From an uncultured Thermoleophilia bacterium (GTDB lineage: Bacteria > Actinomycetota > Thermoleophilia > UBA2241): DNA of 53,888 nt. The notes beneath the pieces are model-generated. The model had not been told where the DNA came from. It ran no database searches and saw only the letters and a program-made list of their open reading frames with translations. Positions within the stretch are counted from its first letter, which is position 1; every line of letters starts with the position of its first letter. The stretch spans positions 1-53,888 of the forward strand of contig CAIOZS010000198.1 in NCBI GenBank assembly GCA_903862845.1, given 5' to 3'. Shown here piece by piece: positions 43,301-53,888 of this stretch. Made by a program: the position numbers and the translations under genes.

Positions 43301-44544
43301 GCGATGCGTCCTTTCACTCCGTCCTCGTACTCTTCATCGGCGACCGTGCGAACCAGGCTCCCCGGGCTGGCCGCTCCGTCAAGGTAGTAGCGGATGTACT
43401 GCGAACTGTATCCCCTCCACAGCCCCTCGCGGCGCCCCTCGACGACAACCTCCGCGGGCCGCCCGAGCGCGGCGCGGCGCGCGGACCGGGCGGCCGCCTC
43501 GGCGGCCGCCAGCGCGCGCGCCATGCGCTCCTTGACGAGCGCGGCCGGCTGCGGCTGCAGCTCTGCTGCTGCCGTCCCCGGCCGCGGCGAGTAGGCAAAC
43601 ACGTGCGCGCGCCCAAACAGGCCGCTCTGCAAGGCAGCGAGCGTGCGCCCGAAGGCGGCGTCGTCTTCGGCCGGAAAGCCGACGATCACGTCCGTGCTGA
43701 GCATACAGTCGCCGAGACGCGCCTGCATGCGCGCGGCCGACGAGGAGTACTGCGCGAACGTGTACGGCCGCCGCATCGCGGCGAGGACGGCGTCGTCGGC
43801 CGACTGCAGCGGCACGTGTAGGTGGCGCGCCACGCGGGGATGCGCGAGCGCCTCCAGCAGGCGCTCGTCGAGGTGGCGCGGCTCCAGCGACGAGACGCGC
43901 AGGCGCGCCAGGCGCGGCAGGCCGGCGAGCGCAATCACGAGGTCCGCAAGGCGCAGCTCGTCGTCGCGCCAGGCGCCGAGGTCGATGCCGCTGAGCACGA
44001 TCTCGCCGCAGTCGCGGGCAAGGGCGGCGCCGGCGGCCGCGAGGGAGTCGCGCAGCGACGTGCTGCGCGGCCGCCCGCGCACCAGCCTCACCACGCAGTA
44101 GCTGCAGCGCCCCGCGCAGCCGTCCTGGACCTTGAGCACGAAGCGCGTGCGGGCGGCGTCCCGGGCCGGCGCTGCGGACGCCGCTTCCGCCGCGCCGGCG
44201 GCGGCCCGGGCGGGCGCTCCGGACGCCGCATTTGCCGCCGCCCACGCCGCCCAGTCGGGCCGCGCCACCACTTCGACGCCGAGGCCGTCGAACTGCTCGG
44301 GCCGAAGCGCGGCGGCGCACCCCGCGACGATCACGCGCCTGCCCTCCCCCGCCACGCGCCGCACCAGCCGCCGTGACTTGCGCTCCGCCTCGGCGGTCAC
44401 GCAGCAGGTGTGCACCACGACCACGTCGGCCGCCTCGCGAGCGCTCACCGGCCGCAGGCCGGCAGCCGCCAGCGCAGCGAGCGCCTCCTCCCCGTCCGCC
44501 TGGCTGACCTTGCAGCCCACGAAGGCGTTCGCGACGCTGGTCAT
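43297..44544 (-). CDS. mtaB: tRNA t6A37 methylthiotransferase MtaB
   Basis: 415 residues from ATG 44544, overlapping prmA by four bases. The N-terminal MTTase domain has cysteines in FVGCKVSQAD, HTCCVT and VAGCAA; the radical SAM motif is GCAGRCSYC (CxxxCxxC). HVPLQSADDAVLAAMRR and VGFPAEDDAAF are usual in this family, as is a C-terminal TRAM-like part. It converts t6A to ms2t6A at position 37 of ANN-decoding tRNAs. An Ala-rich insert near residues 105-135 is variable. Confidence 0.92.
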   Translation of the reverse strand: MTSVANAFVGCKVSQADGEEALAALAAAGLRPVSAREAADVVVVHTCCVTAEAERKSRRLVRRVAGEGRRVIVAGCAAALRPEQFDGLGVEVVARPDWAAWAAANAASGAPARAAAGAAEAASAAPARDAARTRFVLKVQDGCAGRCSYCVVRLVRGRPRSTSLRDSLAAAGAALARDCGEIVLSGIDLGAWRDDELRLADLVIALAGLPRLARLRVSSLEPRHLDERLLEALAHPRVARHLHVPLQSADDAVLAAMRRPYTFAQYSSSAARMQARLGDCMLSTDVIVGFPAEDDAAFGRTLAALQSGLFGRAHVFAYSPRPGTAAAELQPQPAALVKERMARALAAAEAAARSARRAALGRPAEVVVEGRREGLWRGYSSQYIRYYLDGAASPGSLVRTVADEEYEDGVKGRIA

Positions 44545-45491
44545 GCGACCCGCGTGAGGTGCAGCATCAGCCACATGCCGTCCTCGCGCCGGCTCGCCGT
44601 GACGTAGCCGGGGAACGCGGCGGCGGCCTGCTCTCCCTGCTCCACCAGCAGTCCGGCGAGCAGCAGATGCGCGGGCCGCAGCTCGGGCGCGCCGCCGTCC
44701 GCGCATGTCGCGAAGCGCCGCGCGAGCCGCAGGATCGGCTTGAGCGCGATGTTGGCGACCACCGTGTCGGCCGCCGGCAGCGCATAGCCGGGCGCGGTGG
44801 CGTCGCCGAGAAGAAACCTCGGCGCCAGCCCGTTGAGGGCCGCGTTGCCGGCCGCGGCGTGCACCGCAATGGGGTCGATGTCGACGCCGCACACGGGGGC
44901 GAAGCCGAGCCTCAGCGCCGCAAACGACAGCACGCCGGAGCCGCTGCCCAGGTCGAGCAGCGGTCCGCGCGGGATGACCTGGATCTCCGCGAGGCACTGG
45001 CGCGTGCTGGCATGGCCGCCGGTGCCGAAGGCCCGCCCGGCTTCGACGACGACGTCGAGCAGATCGTCGCGGGACGGGTACCAGGGCGGGCGCACGTAGA
45101 GCCGCCCGACCACGAGCGGCTTGTGGAAGCGGCGCCAGGCGTCCTCCCAGCCCGGGCGCTCGCGGGTCACCGCGAGCGCGCCGAGAGTCCCGAGCCGCGC
45201 GAGCGCCGACGCCGCGAGCTCGTCGGCCTCGGCGCCCTCCGCCAGCCAGAACGTCAGGGTGTCGCCGCCGTCGGCCTCCTGCCAGCCCGCCGGCTGCAGC
45301 TCACGGATGATGTCCACGGCCTCGGGATGCGCGTAGTCAAGGGCCGCCGGATCGGCACGGGTCTCGTAGGCCGCGGTCCCGGACCAGTCGTCGTCGGGCG
45401 GTGCGCCCGAGCTCACGTCCGCGACCGCCTCAGCGGCCGCCGCGCCCGGGCCCAGGCGCAGCGTGTACCGCGTGTACCGGGCCCGCGTCAC
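44541..45491 (-). CDS. prmA: Ribosomal protein L11 methyltransferase
   Basis: 316 residues from GTG 45491, overlapping dnaJ by four bases. SAM-binding motif LLDLGSGSGVLSFAALRLG, VCGVDIDPIAVHAA and the catalytic-region TVVANIALKPILRLA follow a substrate domain with the AFGTGGHASTRQCL signature, which is specific to PrmA. It trimethylates L11. Its position behind dnaJ is conserved in Gram-positives. Confidence 0.95.
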   Translation of the reverse strand: MTRARYTRYTLRLGPGAAAAEAVADVSSGAPPDDDWSGTAAYETRADPAALDYAHPEAVDIIRELQPAGWQEADGGDTLTFWLAEGAEADELAASALARLGTLGALAVTRERPGWEDAWRRFHKPLVVGRLYVRPPWYPSRDDLLDVVVEAGRAFGTGGHASTRQCLAEIQVIPRGPLLDLGSGSGVLSFAALRLGFAPVCGVDIDPIAVHAAAGNAALNGLAPRFLLGDATAPGYALPAADTVVANIALKPILRLARRFATCADGGAPELRPAHLLLAGLLVEQGEQAAAAFPGYVTASRREDGMWLMLHLTRVA

Positions 45492-46636
45492 TGGCGGAAG
45501 ACGGCCCGCACCTTGTCGAGGAAGCTTCGGTCGGGCTCGTAGTTGGCGTCGCCGGTGAGCTCCGCGAACTGCTCGAGGACCTCGCGCTGCTCGGCGCTGA
45601 GCTGCCGCGGCACCTGCACGTTGACGATCACCTTGAGGTCGCCGCGGCCGTAGCCTTGCAAGGCCGGCACGCCCCGGTTGCGGTAGACCTTGGCTTCGCC
45701 CGGCTGAGTCCCCGGGCGCAGCTCGATCTCGATGTCGCCGTCGAGCGCCGGTACGTAGGCGGTGGTGCCCAGCGCCGCCTCGACCATCGTGACGTCCAGC
45801 CGATAGATGAGATCGTCACCGTCGCGCACGAAGTGCTCGTGAGGCTCCACCGCGATGGACACGTAGAGGTCGCCGGACCTGCCGCCCTGGGCGCCGACGC
45901 CGCCCTCCCCCGTCAGGCGCAGCCGCTGCCCGTCGGCGATGCCCGCCGGCACCTGAACGGTGACGATGCGCGAACCGCGCACGCGGCCGGTGCCGCGGCA
46001 GTCCGCGCAGGGATCGCTCACGATGCTGCCGCGGCCGCGGCAGACGTTGCAGGTGCTGGTGCGCACGAACTGCCCGAAGCCGCCGAGGCTCGAGATCTCG
46101 CGCATGCGGCCGCTGCCGTGGCACTGCGGGCAGGTGTCGCGGCCCGTGCCGGGGCGCGCGCCGCTCCCGCCGCAGGTCGCGCAGTGGGTCTCGGCCTTGA
46201 TCTCGACCTCGCGTGAAACGCCGAAGACGGCCTCGGCCAGCGTCAGCTTCTGGCCGACCTCGACGTCGTCGCCGCGCGGCGCCGGGGCGCTGCCCGCGGC
46301 GGCGCCCCACATCCCGCCCGCATCGCGAAGCACGGAGTCGAACATGCCGCCGCCGAAGAAGGTATTGAAGAGGTCGCTGAAGCCGACGTGCTCGAAGTCG
46401 GTCATGCGGCGGCCCTTGAGGCCGTCGAAGCCGTAGCGGTCGTAGGCCGCGCGCGTATCGACGTCGTCCAGAGCTTCGTAGGCCTCGGCCGCCTCCTTGA
46501 ACTGCGCCTCGCAGTCGGGGTCGCCGGGGTTGACGTCCGGGTGGCACTCGCGGGCCAGCTTGCGGAAGGCCTTCTTGATGTCGTCCTGCCCGGCATCGCG
46601 GGGCACGCCGAGGACGTCGTAGTAGTCGCGCTTCAT
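45488..46636 (-). CDS. dnaJ: Chaperone DnaJ
   Basis: 382 residues. J domain at 1-70 with the HPD motif (ARECHPDVNPG). Four zinc-finger repeats of CxxCxGxG type are present: CATCGGSG, CPQCHGSG, CNVCRGRG and CADCRGTG. The C-terminal substrate-binding domains end with a dimer segment. The Gly/Phe-rich linker is weak, replaced by FFGGGMFDSVLRDAGGMWG. It partners DnaK, which is not in this window. HrcA, the heat-shock repressor, is the next gene upstream. Confidence 0.96.
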   Translation of the reverse strand: MKRDYYDVLGVPRDAGQDDIKKAFRKLARECHPDVNPGDPDCEAQFKEAAEAYEALDDVDTRAAYDRYGFDGLKGRRMTDFEHVGFSDLFNTFFGGGMFDSVLRDAGGMWGAAAGSAPAPRGDDVEVGQKLTLAEAVFGVSREVEIKAETHCATCGGSGARPGTGRDTCPQCHGSGRMREISSLGGFGQFVRTSTCNVCRGRGSIVSDPCADCRGTGRVRGSRIVTVQVPAGIADGQRLRLTGEGGVGAQGGRSGDLYVSIAVEPHEHFVRDGDDLIYRLDVTMVEAALGTTAYVPALDGDIEIELRPGTQPGEAKVYRNRGVPALQGYGRGDLKVIVNVQVPRQLSAEQREVLEQFAELTGDANYEPDRSFLDKVRAVFRQ

Positions 46637-46657
46637 GAGCGGGGGGAGGTCACGGGT

Positions 46658-47677
46658 TCACCAGATCTCTTCGAGGTATGTGCTCAGGCTGTCGGCGGTG
46701 GCGCGCACGGCGCCGATCACGCGCTGGTAGTCCATGCGCGTGGGGCCCAGCACGCTCACCGTGCCGAGATTGCGGTTGGAGACACCGTAGTTGGCCGCAA
46801 CGAGCGAGCACTCCTGCAGCGACGGAGGCGTCATCTCGTGGCCGATGCGCAGAAAGACGCCGTCCTCGCGCAGCGCCTCGGAGAGCAGCTCCAGCAGGTT
46901 GTAGCGCTGCTCCAGCATCTCGAGGACCTCGTTCAGGTGGCCGGCGCCCTCGCGCGTGAGGTTGTCGAGGAGACGTGAGGCGCCGCCGAGGTGCAGGCCC
47001 TCCACGTCGCCCACGCCGAGCGTCTCGAAGGCCTGGCGCAGGGTGTCGAGGAAGGCGCGTTCCTTGGGCCGCAGGTCGAGACTCTCGAAGGCCCCGGCGG
47101 CGCGCCGCGTGCCGAGCTGCTGGCCCACGAGACGTTCGTTGAGATACACGCGCGCGAACTCGGCGAGACCCTCGTCGACGGCCTCGGCAAGCGGAAAGAT
47201 GCGCTTCGTGACCTGGCCGGAGGTGGTGATGATGACGACCATCACGAGGTGCGGCTGCAGCGAGAGGATCTCGATGTGGCGGACGATGGACGTGGTCACC
47301 GCCGGGGCCGACACGACGGCCAGCAGCTCGGTGACCCGAGACAGCGCCTCGGCGGTCTCGCGCAGGGCGTCGTCGATCTCGCTGCGCGCGCGGTCGCGCC
47401 CGGCGGCCACCGGCGGCGGCGTCTCGCGGCGCTCGCCGAGGATGACGTTGACGTAGTGCCGATACCCCACATCGGTGGGCACGCGCCCCGCCGACGTGTG
47501 CCGGTGCGCGAGCATGCCCATGTCTTCGAGATCGGCGAGGTCGTTGCGGATGGTCGAGGCCGCCGCGCCGAGGGCGAAGTGCTCGCTGAGGTATTTCGAG
47601 CCGACGGGCGCGCCCGAGGCGATGTATTCCTCGATGACGACCCGCAGCACCCGCTCCTGCCGTGGTGTGAGCGCCAA
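46658..47677 (-). CDS. hrcA: Heat-inducible transcription repressor HrcA
   Basis: 339 residues from TTG 47677, supported by AAGGGG six bases upstream and giving the normal N-terminus LALTPRQERVLRVVIEEY. The winged helix (GSKYLSEHFALGAAASTIRNDL, given as two parts) is followed by the dimer/GAF-like part and the closing GPTRMDYQRVIGAV. The frame is open to ATG 47719, overlapping hemW. HrcA binds CIRCE operators upstream of heat-shock genes. I see no TTAGCACTC-N9-GAGTGCTAA repeat in this window. Confidence 0.94.
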   Translation of the reverse strand: MALTPRQERVLRVVIEEYIASGAPVGSKYLSEHFALGAAASTIRNDLADLEDMGMLAHRHTSAGRVPTDVGYRHYVNVILGERRETPPPVAAGRDRARSEIDDALRETAEALSRVTELLAVVSAPAVTTSIVRHIEILSLQPHLVMVVIITTSGQVTKRIFPLAEAVDEGLAEFARVYLNERLVGQQLGTRRAAGAFESLDLRPKERAFLDTLRQAFETLGVGDVEGLHLGGASRLLDNLTREGAGHLNEVLEMLEQRYNLLELLSEALREDGVFLRIGHEMTPPSLQECSLVAANYGVSNRNLGTVSVLGPTRMDYQRVIGAVRATADSLSTYLEEIW

Positions 47678-47694
47678 ATCCAACCCCTTAAACG

Positions 47695-48885
47695 TCAACC
47701 GCGAAACAGGCGTACGCATACCGCTCCGGCCACGTACCGCCCCTTTCGCGTCACGCGGATTGTACCACTATGCAGGGAAACCAATCCAGCGGCGGCGAGC
47801 GAGCCGGCGGCTTCGAGATCGAGAATGGCGGTCAGCTCGGGGAGCGGCACAGGGTCGCCGCAGCGGGCGGCGAGCAAGAGGCGCTCGCGGGCGCGCGTGG
47901 CCGCGCCGAGGTCTTCGACCTCACGCGGCGGGCGCGCGCCTGCGGACGTAGCCCGCAACCAGGCCGCGGTGCCGGCAACGTTCGTCCAGCGCCGCGCACC
48001 GACCGTGCTCACGGCGCCGGGGCCGAGGCCCAGGTACGGGCGGGCGCGCCAGTACGCCAGGTTGTGGCGCGCCTTGCGCCCCGGGAGCGCGAAGTTGCTC
48101 ACCTCGTACCAGTCGTAGCCCGCCCGCGAGAGGGCGCGCACGACGCGGCGGTAGAAGGCCGCGCCCTCGTCCTCGTCCCGCGAGCGCGCGCTGCGCGCCG
48201 CCAGCGGCGTGCCGGCGGCGAGGCTGAGCTCGTACCACGAGATATGCGCCGGGCGCAGACCGAGAACGGCGGCGATGTCGGCTTCGAGGTCGGCCGCCGC
48301 CTGCCCGGGGATCCCCTGGATCAGGTCGAGACTGAGGTTCGCGACCCCGGCGCGGCGCAGGCGGCCGAAGGCCGCGGCCGGGTCGGCCCGCGCCCGCCGC
48401 CCGAGCGCTTCGCGCAGGGCGGGCGCGAAGCTCTGCGCGCCCAGCGAGACGCGCAGGCCGCACGCCGAGCCGCGCCCGCGGGCGCGCGGCGCGGCCGCCG
48501 CCCACGCGGCAAACGCCTCGTCGACGTCCTCGGGGTTGGCCTCGACGGTGACCTCGGCGGCAGACGTGAGAAACGGCCGGAAGAGCTCGAGCAGCCGCTC
48601 GAGCCGGTCCGGCCCCAGCAGGCTCGGGGTGCCGCCGCCGAGGTAGAGCGTGTGGAGGCGGCGCACGTCGTGCGCCGCGCGCTCACGCTCCCATTCGGCG
48701 GCGACGCCCCCGACGAACCCGTCGAGCAGCGCGCCGTCCGGCGCATCGCCCACAGCCGCGGAGGCGAAATCGCAGTAGTCGCACTTCGCGCGGCAGAACG
48801 GCACGTGCACGTACACGTGGTGGACGGGCCCTGCAAAGGCCGGCGCCGGCAGCCGATGACGCAGCGTGGCAAGCACGTCGGTCAC
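47695..48885 (-). CDS. hemW: Radical SAM heme chaperone HemW
   Basis: 396 residues from GTG 48885, overlapping the GNAT stop (GTGA). The cluster motif CRAKCDYCDF (CxxxCxxC) carries the aromatic-after-Cys and extra-Cys pattern (CxxxCxxCxF) of HemW/HemN. It continues with LYLGGGTPSLL, VEANPEDVD, SLGAQSF and DLIQGIPGQ, and a short C-terminal winged helix. HemW delivers heme to acceptor proteins; it lacks the second N-terminal cysteine motif of true HemN. Confidence 0.92.
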   Translation of the reverse strand: MTDVLATLRHRLPAPAFAGPVHHVYVHVPFCRAKCDYCDFASAAVGDAPDGALLDGFVGGVAAEWERERAAHDVRRLHTLYLGGGTPSLLGPDRLERLLELFRPFLTSAAEVTVEANPEDVDEAFAAWAAAAPRARGRGSACGLRVSLGAQSFAPALREALGRRARADPAAAFGRLRRAGVANLSLDLIQGIPGQAAADLEADIAAVLGLRPAHISWYELSLAAGTPLAARSARSRDEDEGAAFYRRVVRALSRAGYDWYEVSNFALPGRKARHNLAYWRARPYLGLGPGAVSTVGARRWTNVAGTAAWLRATSAGARPPREVEDLGAATRARERLLLAARCGDPVPLPELTAILDLEAAGSLAAAGLVSLHSGTIRVTRKGRYVAGAVCVRLFRG

Positions 48886-49462
48886 CGCGTCGGCAGGAGG
48901 AAGAAGAACGAGCCCTCCTCCTCGCGCTCGAGCCGGCCGCCGTTCTTCTCGATGACCCTGCGCGAGGCGACGTTGCCCACTTCGCAGTCCAGGCGCACGG
49001 GGTCGAAGCCGAGTGCAGCGGCGAGCGGCAAGGCCGCGGCGAGCATCGCCGTGGCGTGACCTCGCCGCCGGGCGCTCGGCCGGACCTCAAAGCCGATGTT
49101 GCCGCCGCCTCTGAGCAGCCACTCGTTCAGCTCGTGACGGATGTTAAGGCGGCCGACATACTCGTGCCCGGCCGCCCACCACAGCACCGTCTGGGGCACG
49201 TAGGTCTCGGGCGCCTGGTCGGCGGGCCATACGCCGAAGGTCGACCACACGTACCTGTCCGGCGCCTGGGGATCGGTGACGCCGGCGCGCAATGCGGCCA
49301 CGTAACGCCCGAATTCGGCGGCGTCCGCCATGCGTGCCGGGTCGAGCTCAAGGTGCCGGCCTTCGGCCTGATACTCCGCGAGCGCCTCGAGGAACGAGGC
49401 GTGGAAGGCGACGGCCGGAGCGACGAGGCGCGGCGTCTCGGGCGTGGCGTCGCCCGCGGCCA

Positions 49463-49463
<1 letters not shown>
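48882..49463 (-). CDS. GNAT-family N-acetyltransferase
   Basis: 193 residues from ATG 49463 (TGATG overlap with lepA). Acetyl-CoA binding motif region VRPSARRRGHATAMLAAALP with the R/Q-x-x-G-x-G/A core is clear, and the C-terminal VIEKNGGRLEREEEG is typical. WWAAGHEYVGRLNIRHELNEWL is common to the predicted acetyltransferase COG3981 type. The substrate is unknown. It is translationally coupled to both neighbours. Confidence 0.88.
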
Positions 49464-51280
<1,817 letters not shown>

Positions 51281-51327
51281 GACCGCCAATGATACAGGCT
51301 GCGGGCGGGGCGGTCGCCCGGAGGGCG

Positions 51328-52908
51328 TCAGTCGGCCGAGGCGGCCGGGCGGGCGCCGCGCCGGCGCAGCAGCCGCCACACCATGCTCAGCTCTTCGAGC
51401 TTGAGCGCCTTGGCGATCCCCAGGTAGACAAGGCCGCCGCCGGCCACCGCCGCGAACACGGAGACCAGCAGCCGCAGAAACCCGCCATCGGCGAAACCGC
51501 GCAGCGCGTACCAGAGGCCGCCGGAGACCGCCGCCAACGGCAGCGCGCAGAGCAGCGCCGCGCCGGCGGCCCGCGCCATGCCGCGGCCCCCGAGCAGGCC
51601 GACCTGGCGCCGCAGCAGCCACACCAGCAGCACCATGTTGAAGATCGAGACGATAGACGTAGACAGGGTGATGCCCGCCACGCCGAGCGGGCCGAGGAGG
51701 ATCCAGTCGAGGAGCGCGTTGAGCGCCAAGTTGACGAGCCCGACGTACAGCGGCAGCCACGGCTTCTGCATGCTCTGGAAGCTGCGGTTGAACATGATGT
51801 TGACGTTGGCGAACGTGAGGCCGAGGGCGAACATCGCGAGGGCCCCGGCCACCTCGCTCGTGTCGGCCGCCGTAAAGGCGCCGCGCTGGTACACCATGCG
51901 GATCACCGGCACCGCGAGGATCGTGAACCAGGCGAGGAACGGCAGCGAGACGAACACCATCTGACGCACGCCGGTGGAGAGCGTCTCACGGAAGCGGCCC
52001 ATGTCGTGCTGCGCCGCGAAGCGCGAGAGCGACGGGAACAGCACCGTGCCGATGGTCACCGCGAAGATGCCCTGCGGAAGCTGATAGAGGCGGAACGAGT
52101 AGCCGATCTCGGCGGCCGCGTGGTCGCTGACGAACTGGGCGAAGTACGTGTCGATGAGGGCGTTGAAATTGAGGATCCCGAGCGTGATGGTGATCGGCAC
52201 CATCAGGGCCAGCACGCGGCGCAGGTACGGGTCGCGGAAGTGGAAGTTGACGCGGATGGGCTCGCCGGCGGCGCGCATCGCGAGGCCGAGCAAGACGAGC
52301 TCGACGACGGTGCCCACGAGCGTGCCCCAAGCCAGCGCGTACACGCCCCAGGCGTCGTGCCACACGGCCATGAAGGCAATGATCACGAGGTTCCAGACGA
52401 TCGAGACGACGGCCGGCATGGTGAAACGCTCGTCCGCGTAGAGGACGCCGGTCATCACGCCGGCGAGGGCGAGCACCAGCACGGTCGGTACGAGGATCTG
52501 CAGGTACTGCGCCGCCAGCGTCGCCATGTGGCTCGTGCCGGTGAGCTCGGGGTAGATGGCGCGCACCACCGGGGTCGCGGCGAGGATCAGGACGAGGCAG
52601 ACTGCGCCGACCGCGGCGAGCATGAAGCCGAGCAGCGTGGCGGTGAGCCGCCGGGCGCGCTCGCGATCGCCGGCCGCGAGCAGCGCCGTGAGCACGGGCA
52701 CGAAGGCGGCGCTGATGGCCGCGTCGGCGAAAAGCTGGCGGATGAGATTGGGCACCACCGACACCGACACGAAGGTGTTGTAGTCGGCGCCGACGCCGTA
52801 GACGCCGGCGGTGAGCACCTCGCGGCCGAGGCCCACGACGCGGGAGATGGCGGTCGCCGAGGCAACGATGACCGCCGCCCAGGCGAGCTTGCGGGTGCGC
52901 TCGCTCAT
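51328..52908 (-). CDS. murJ: Lipid II flippase MurJ
   Basis: 526 residues from ATG 52908, about fourteen transmembrane helices. MviN/MurJ features: [61 protein letters not shown] (given in pieces), and [16 protein letters not shown]. It moves lipid II across the membrane for peptidoglycan synthesis. It is just 47 bases downstream of nothing related: lepA follows on the same strand. Other peptidoglycan genes are absent nearby. Confidence 0.94.
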   Translation of the reverse strand: MSERTRKLAWAAVIVASATAISRVVGLGREVLTAGVYGVGADYNTFVSVSVVPNLIRQLFADAAISAAFVPVLTALLAAGDRERARRLTATLLGFMLAAVGAVCLVLILAATPVVRAIYPELTGTSHMATLAAQYLQILVPTVLVLALAGVMTGVLYADERFTMPAVVSIVWNLVIIAFMAVWHDAWGVYALAWGTLVGTVVELVLLGLAMRAAGEPIRVNFHFRDPYLRRVLALMVPITITLGILNFNALIDTYFAQFVSDHAAAEIGYSFRLYQLPQGIFAVTIGTVLFPSLSRFAAQHDMGRFRETLSTGVRQMVFVSLPFLAWFTILAVPVIRMVYQRGAFTAADTSEVAGALAMFALGLTFANVNIMFNRSFQSMQKPWLPLYVGLVNLALNALLDWILLGPLGVAGITLSTSIVSIFNMVLLVWLLRRQVGLLGGRGMARAAGAALLCALPLAAVSGGLWYALRGFADGGFLRLLVSVFAAVAGGGLVYLGIAKALKLEELSMVWRLLRRRGARPAASAD

Positions 52909-52953
52909 AGCCTCATGTCTTCGCCGACGATCGGGCGGAATCCCCCGAGTGGC

Positions 52954-53367
52954 CTAGCGACGAGTGTCCTCCGCCAGATGCCGGACGACCTCATCCCTGA
53001 CGCGCCTCGCCAGCGCCGCGCTTTCCTCGGCGGCCGCCGTGGGAACCGTCGGATACTCACCGGGATAGCGATACTCGACCCCGTAGGGCGTCAGCTGCGC
53101 GGCGTCGGCGAGGGACTCGGCCAAGCCCGGGTCGGTGGACCGGCACAGAGCGAGCAAACGCTTGATGTCGTGCGTCCTCGGGAACTCGACCTGGTTCCAA
53201 ACGAGGAACGCTTTCAGCGCTTTCTCAGCAGCCTGCTGAGCATGGAATGCCGCGATCTCAGAAAGCGCGGCCGCGGCCAGCAATCCGTCGCGGGCCCTGA
53301 GGTCGGCGTCGGCCTTCGCCAGCCACTCGCCGGCCATCTCACGAGCGGCTTTCTCAGGCGGCTTCAT
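52954..53367 (-). CDS. HEPN-domain protein (probable toxin partner)
   Basis: 137 residues from ATG 53367, overlapping the nucleotidyltransferase by 14 bases. The helix AAFHAQQAAEKALKAFLVW and TPYGVEYRYPGEYPT are hallmarks of COG2250-type HEPN proteins. An R-x5-H (RDEVVRH) near the C-terminus fits the R-x(4-6)-H RNase pattern, though its position should be checked. HEPN/MNT pairs act as toxin-antitoxin systems in which the nucleotidyltransferase AMPylates the HEPN RNase. Confidence 0.88.
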   Translation of the reverse strand: MKPPEKAAREMAGEWLAKADADLRARDGLLAAAALSEIAAFHAQQAAEKALKAFLVWNQVEFPRTHDIKRLLALCRSTDPGLAESLADAAQLTPYGVEYRYPGEYPTVPTAAAEESAALARRVRDEVVRHLAEDTRR

Positions 53368-53686
53368 AGAGGTCCCTGCCGTACTTGTTGGCGGGGTATG
53401 CGATGCCGCCGATCACATGCTTAGTCTCCTCGAAACGCGCGCTGCTCATCACAATCACGTCGATCGGCATCTCGATGTCGCCGAGCGCGTCGCGAAGCCG
53501 AATGCTCTCCTGGCGCGTGTCTGCGACATCGTCGAGCACCACCAGAAGATCGAGGTCGCTGTCCGCGGTGGCTGTGCCGGTCGCCATAGACCCGAAGACG
53601 ATCACGCGCACCGGCGAGGAGGCCGCGCGAAGACGGCCGACGACCTGTTCCAAGAGCTGCACCGGATCGTTCACGCCACCCATCAT
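53354..53686 (-). CDS. MNT-type minimal nucleotidyltransferase (probable antitoxin)
   Basis: 110 residues. The nucleotidyltransferase fold has VIVFGSMATGTATADSDLDLLVV, with GS and D-x-D active-site residues, then PIDVIVMSSARFEE with the third acidic residue. This is the MntA/COG1708 pattern. It precedes and overlaps the HEPN gene, the usual order in the coupled module. ATG 53686 and GTG 53671 are both possible starts. Confidence 0.88.
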   Translation of the reverse strand: MMGGVNDPVQLLEQVVGRLRAASSPVRVIVFGSMATGTATADSDLDLLVVLDDVADTRQESIRLRDALGDIEMPIDVIVMSSARFEETKHVIGGIAYPANKYGRDLYEAA

Positions 53687-53748
53687 ATCTGCAGCGCCGC
53701 AGTCGCAAGCTCAGGGCTGTCGACGTGCGTCCTCGATGACACGGGTTC

Positions 53749-53888
53749 CTACACTTCGTCCGCGCTCACCACGACGGCAAACGGCACCCCCAGCGCCTCG
53801 AAATGCCTCTGCCCGCAGCGCACCTTGTCGGCCTCGCTGGTGCGCAGCTTCAGGAAGTCGCGCGTGCCCTTCGTCTCGCGGACCAGGT
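53749..53888 (-). CDS. Type III restriction enzyme Res subunit, C-terminal end (partial)
   Basis: The last 45 or so codons of a gene that continues beyond the window, ending in TAG at 53749-53751. The reading LVRETKGTRDFLKLRTSEA, then DKVRCGQRHFEALGVPF, matches the end of type III restriction endonuclease subunits (ETKGT with a nuclease lysine, and CGxxHFxA). Together with the HEPN/MNT pair it marks a defence region. Confidence 0.7.
   Translation of the reverse strand, partial: LVRETKGTRDFLKLRTSEADKVRCGQRHFEALGVPFAVVVSADEV

Noticed and set aside
46658..47800. CIRCE operator upstream of hrcA
   Set aside because: No inverted repeat close to the CIRCE consensus is present before hrcA or elsewhere nearby.

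Overview
This is a 53.9 kb window of chromosomal, strongly GC-rich DNA with dense gene packing and many 4-nt ATGA/GTGA overlaps and GTG starts. I infer a deep-branching actinobacterium (Thermoleophilia- or Coriobacteriia-like) or a similar high-GC lineage. The reasons are the conserved block lepA-GNAT-hemW-hrcA-dnaJ-prmA-mtaB-yqeY-phoH-ybeY-dgkA-cdd-era-deoC, the FHA/Ser-Thr kinase signalling and the PPC-domain secreted protein. No rRNA is present to prove this. One tRNA-Leu is encoded.

Layout. 0-4 kb: a MoxR-type ATPase, a 30-residue membrane peptide and a CoxE-like vWA protein on plus, converging with a PQQ-type beta-propeller protein. 4.1-5.1 kb: an M42 peptidase. 5.2-10.7 kb, minus: an operon equivalent to dlt (acyl carrier protein, DltX-like peptide ending in FRYVGF, adenylating ligase, MBOAT acyltransferase and two SGNH/DltD-like proteins), probably O-acylating a cell-envelope polymer. 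10.7-12.5 kb: an iron-sulfur flavoprotein, tRNA-Leu, a small DMT-type transporter and an RyR-domain remnant carrying two tandem hairpins. 12.5-14.2 kb: a secreted PPC-repeat protein.

14.3-18.0 kb is the most exciting part. It is a compact candidate RiPP (ribosomally made, post-translationally modified peptide) cluster of four coupled genes: a membrane-anchored PqqD-like protein, a radical SAM/SPASM maturase, a 191-residue precursor whose tail holds eight Cys-x-Cys pairs in two similar halves, and a TPR membrane protein. Next to it (18.1-23.5 kb) is a Ser/Thr kinase fused to a TIR domain and a tail anchor, beside an ABC transporter with three FHA domains, which is a plausible phospho-signalling pair.

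23.8-36.7 kb is mixed metabolism and envelope: a membrane protein, a lipoprotein, a class III aminotransferase, an HpnA-like epimerase read in frame into a zinc alcohol dehydrogenase, a ThrE-like exporter, an SLT-type transglycosylase, a methyltransferase, a tandem pair of LPG-synthase-type flippase-like proteins and a DUF362 protein. 36.8-52.9 kb, all minus, is a GT39-type glycosyltransferase followed by the housekeeping block and murJ. The right edge (52.9-53.9 kb) opens a probable defence region: a HEPN/MNT pair and the C-terminal end of a type III restriction subunit.
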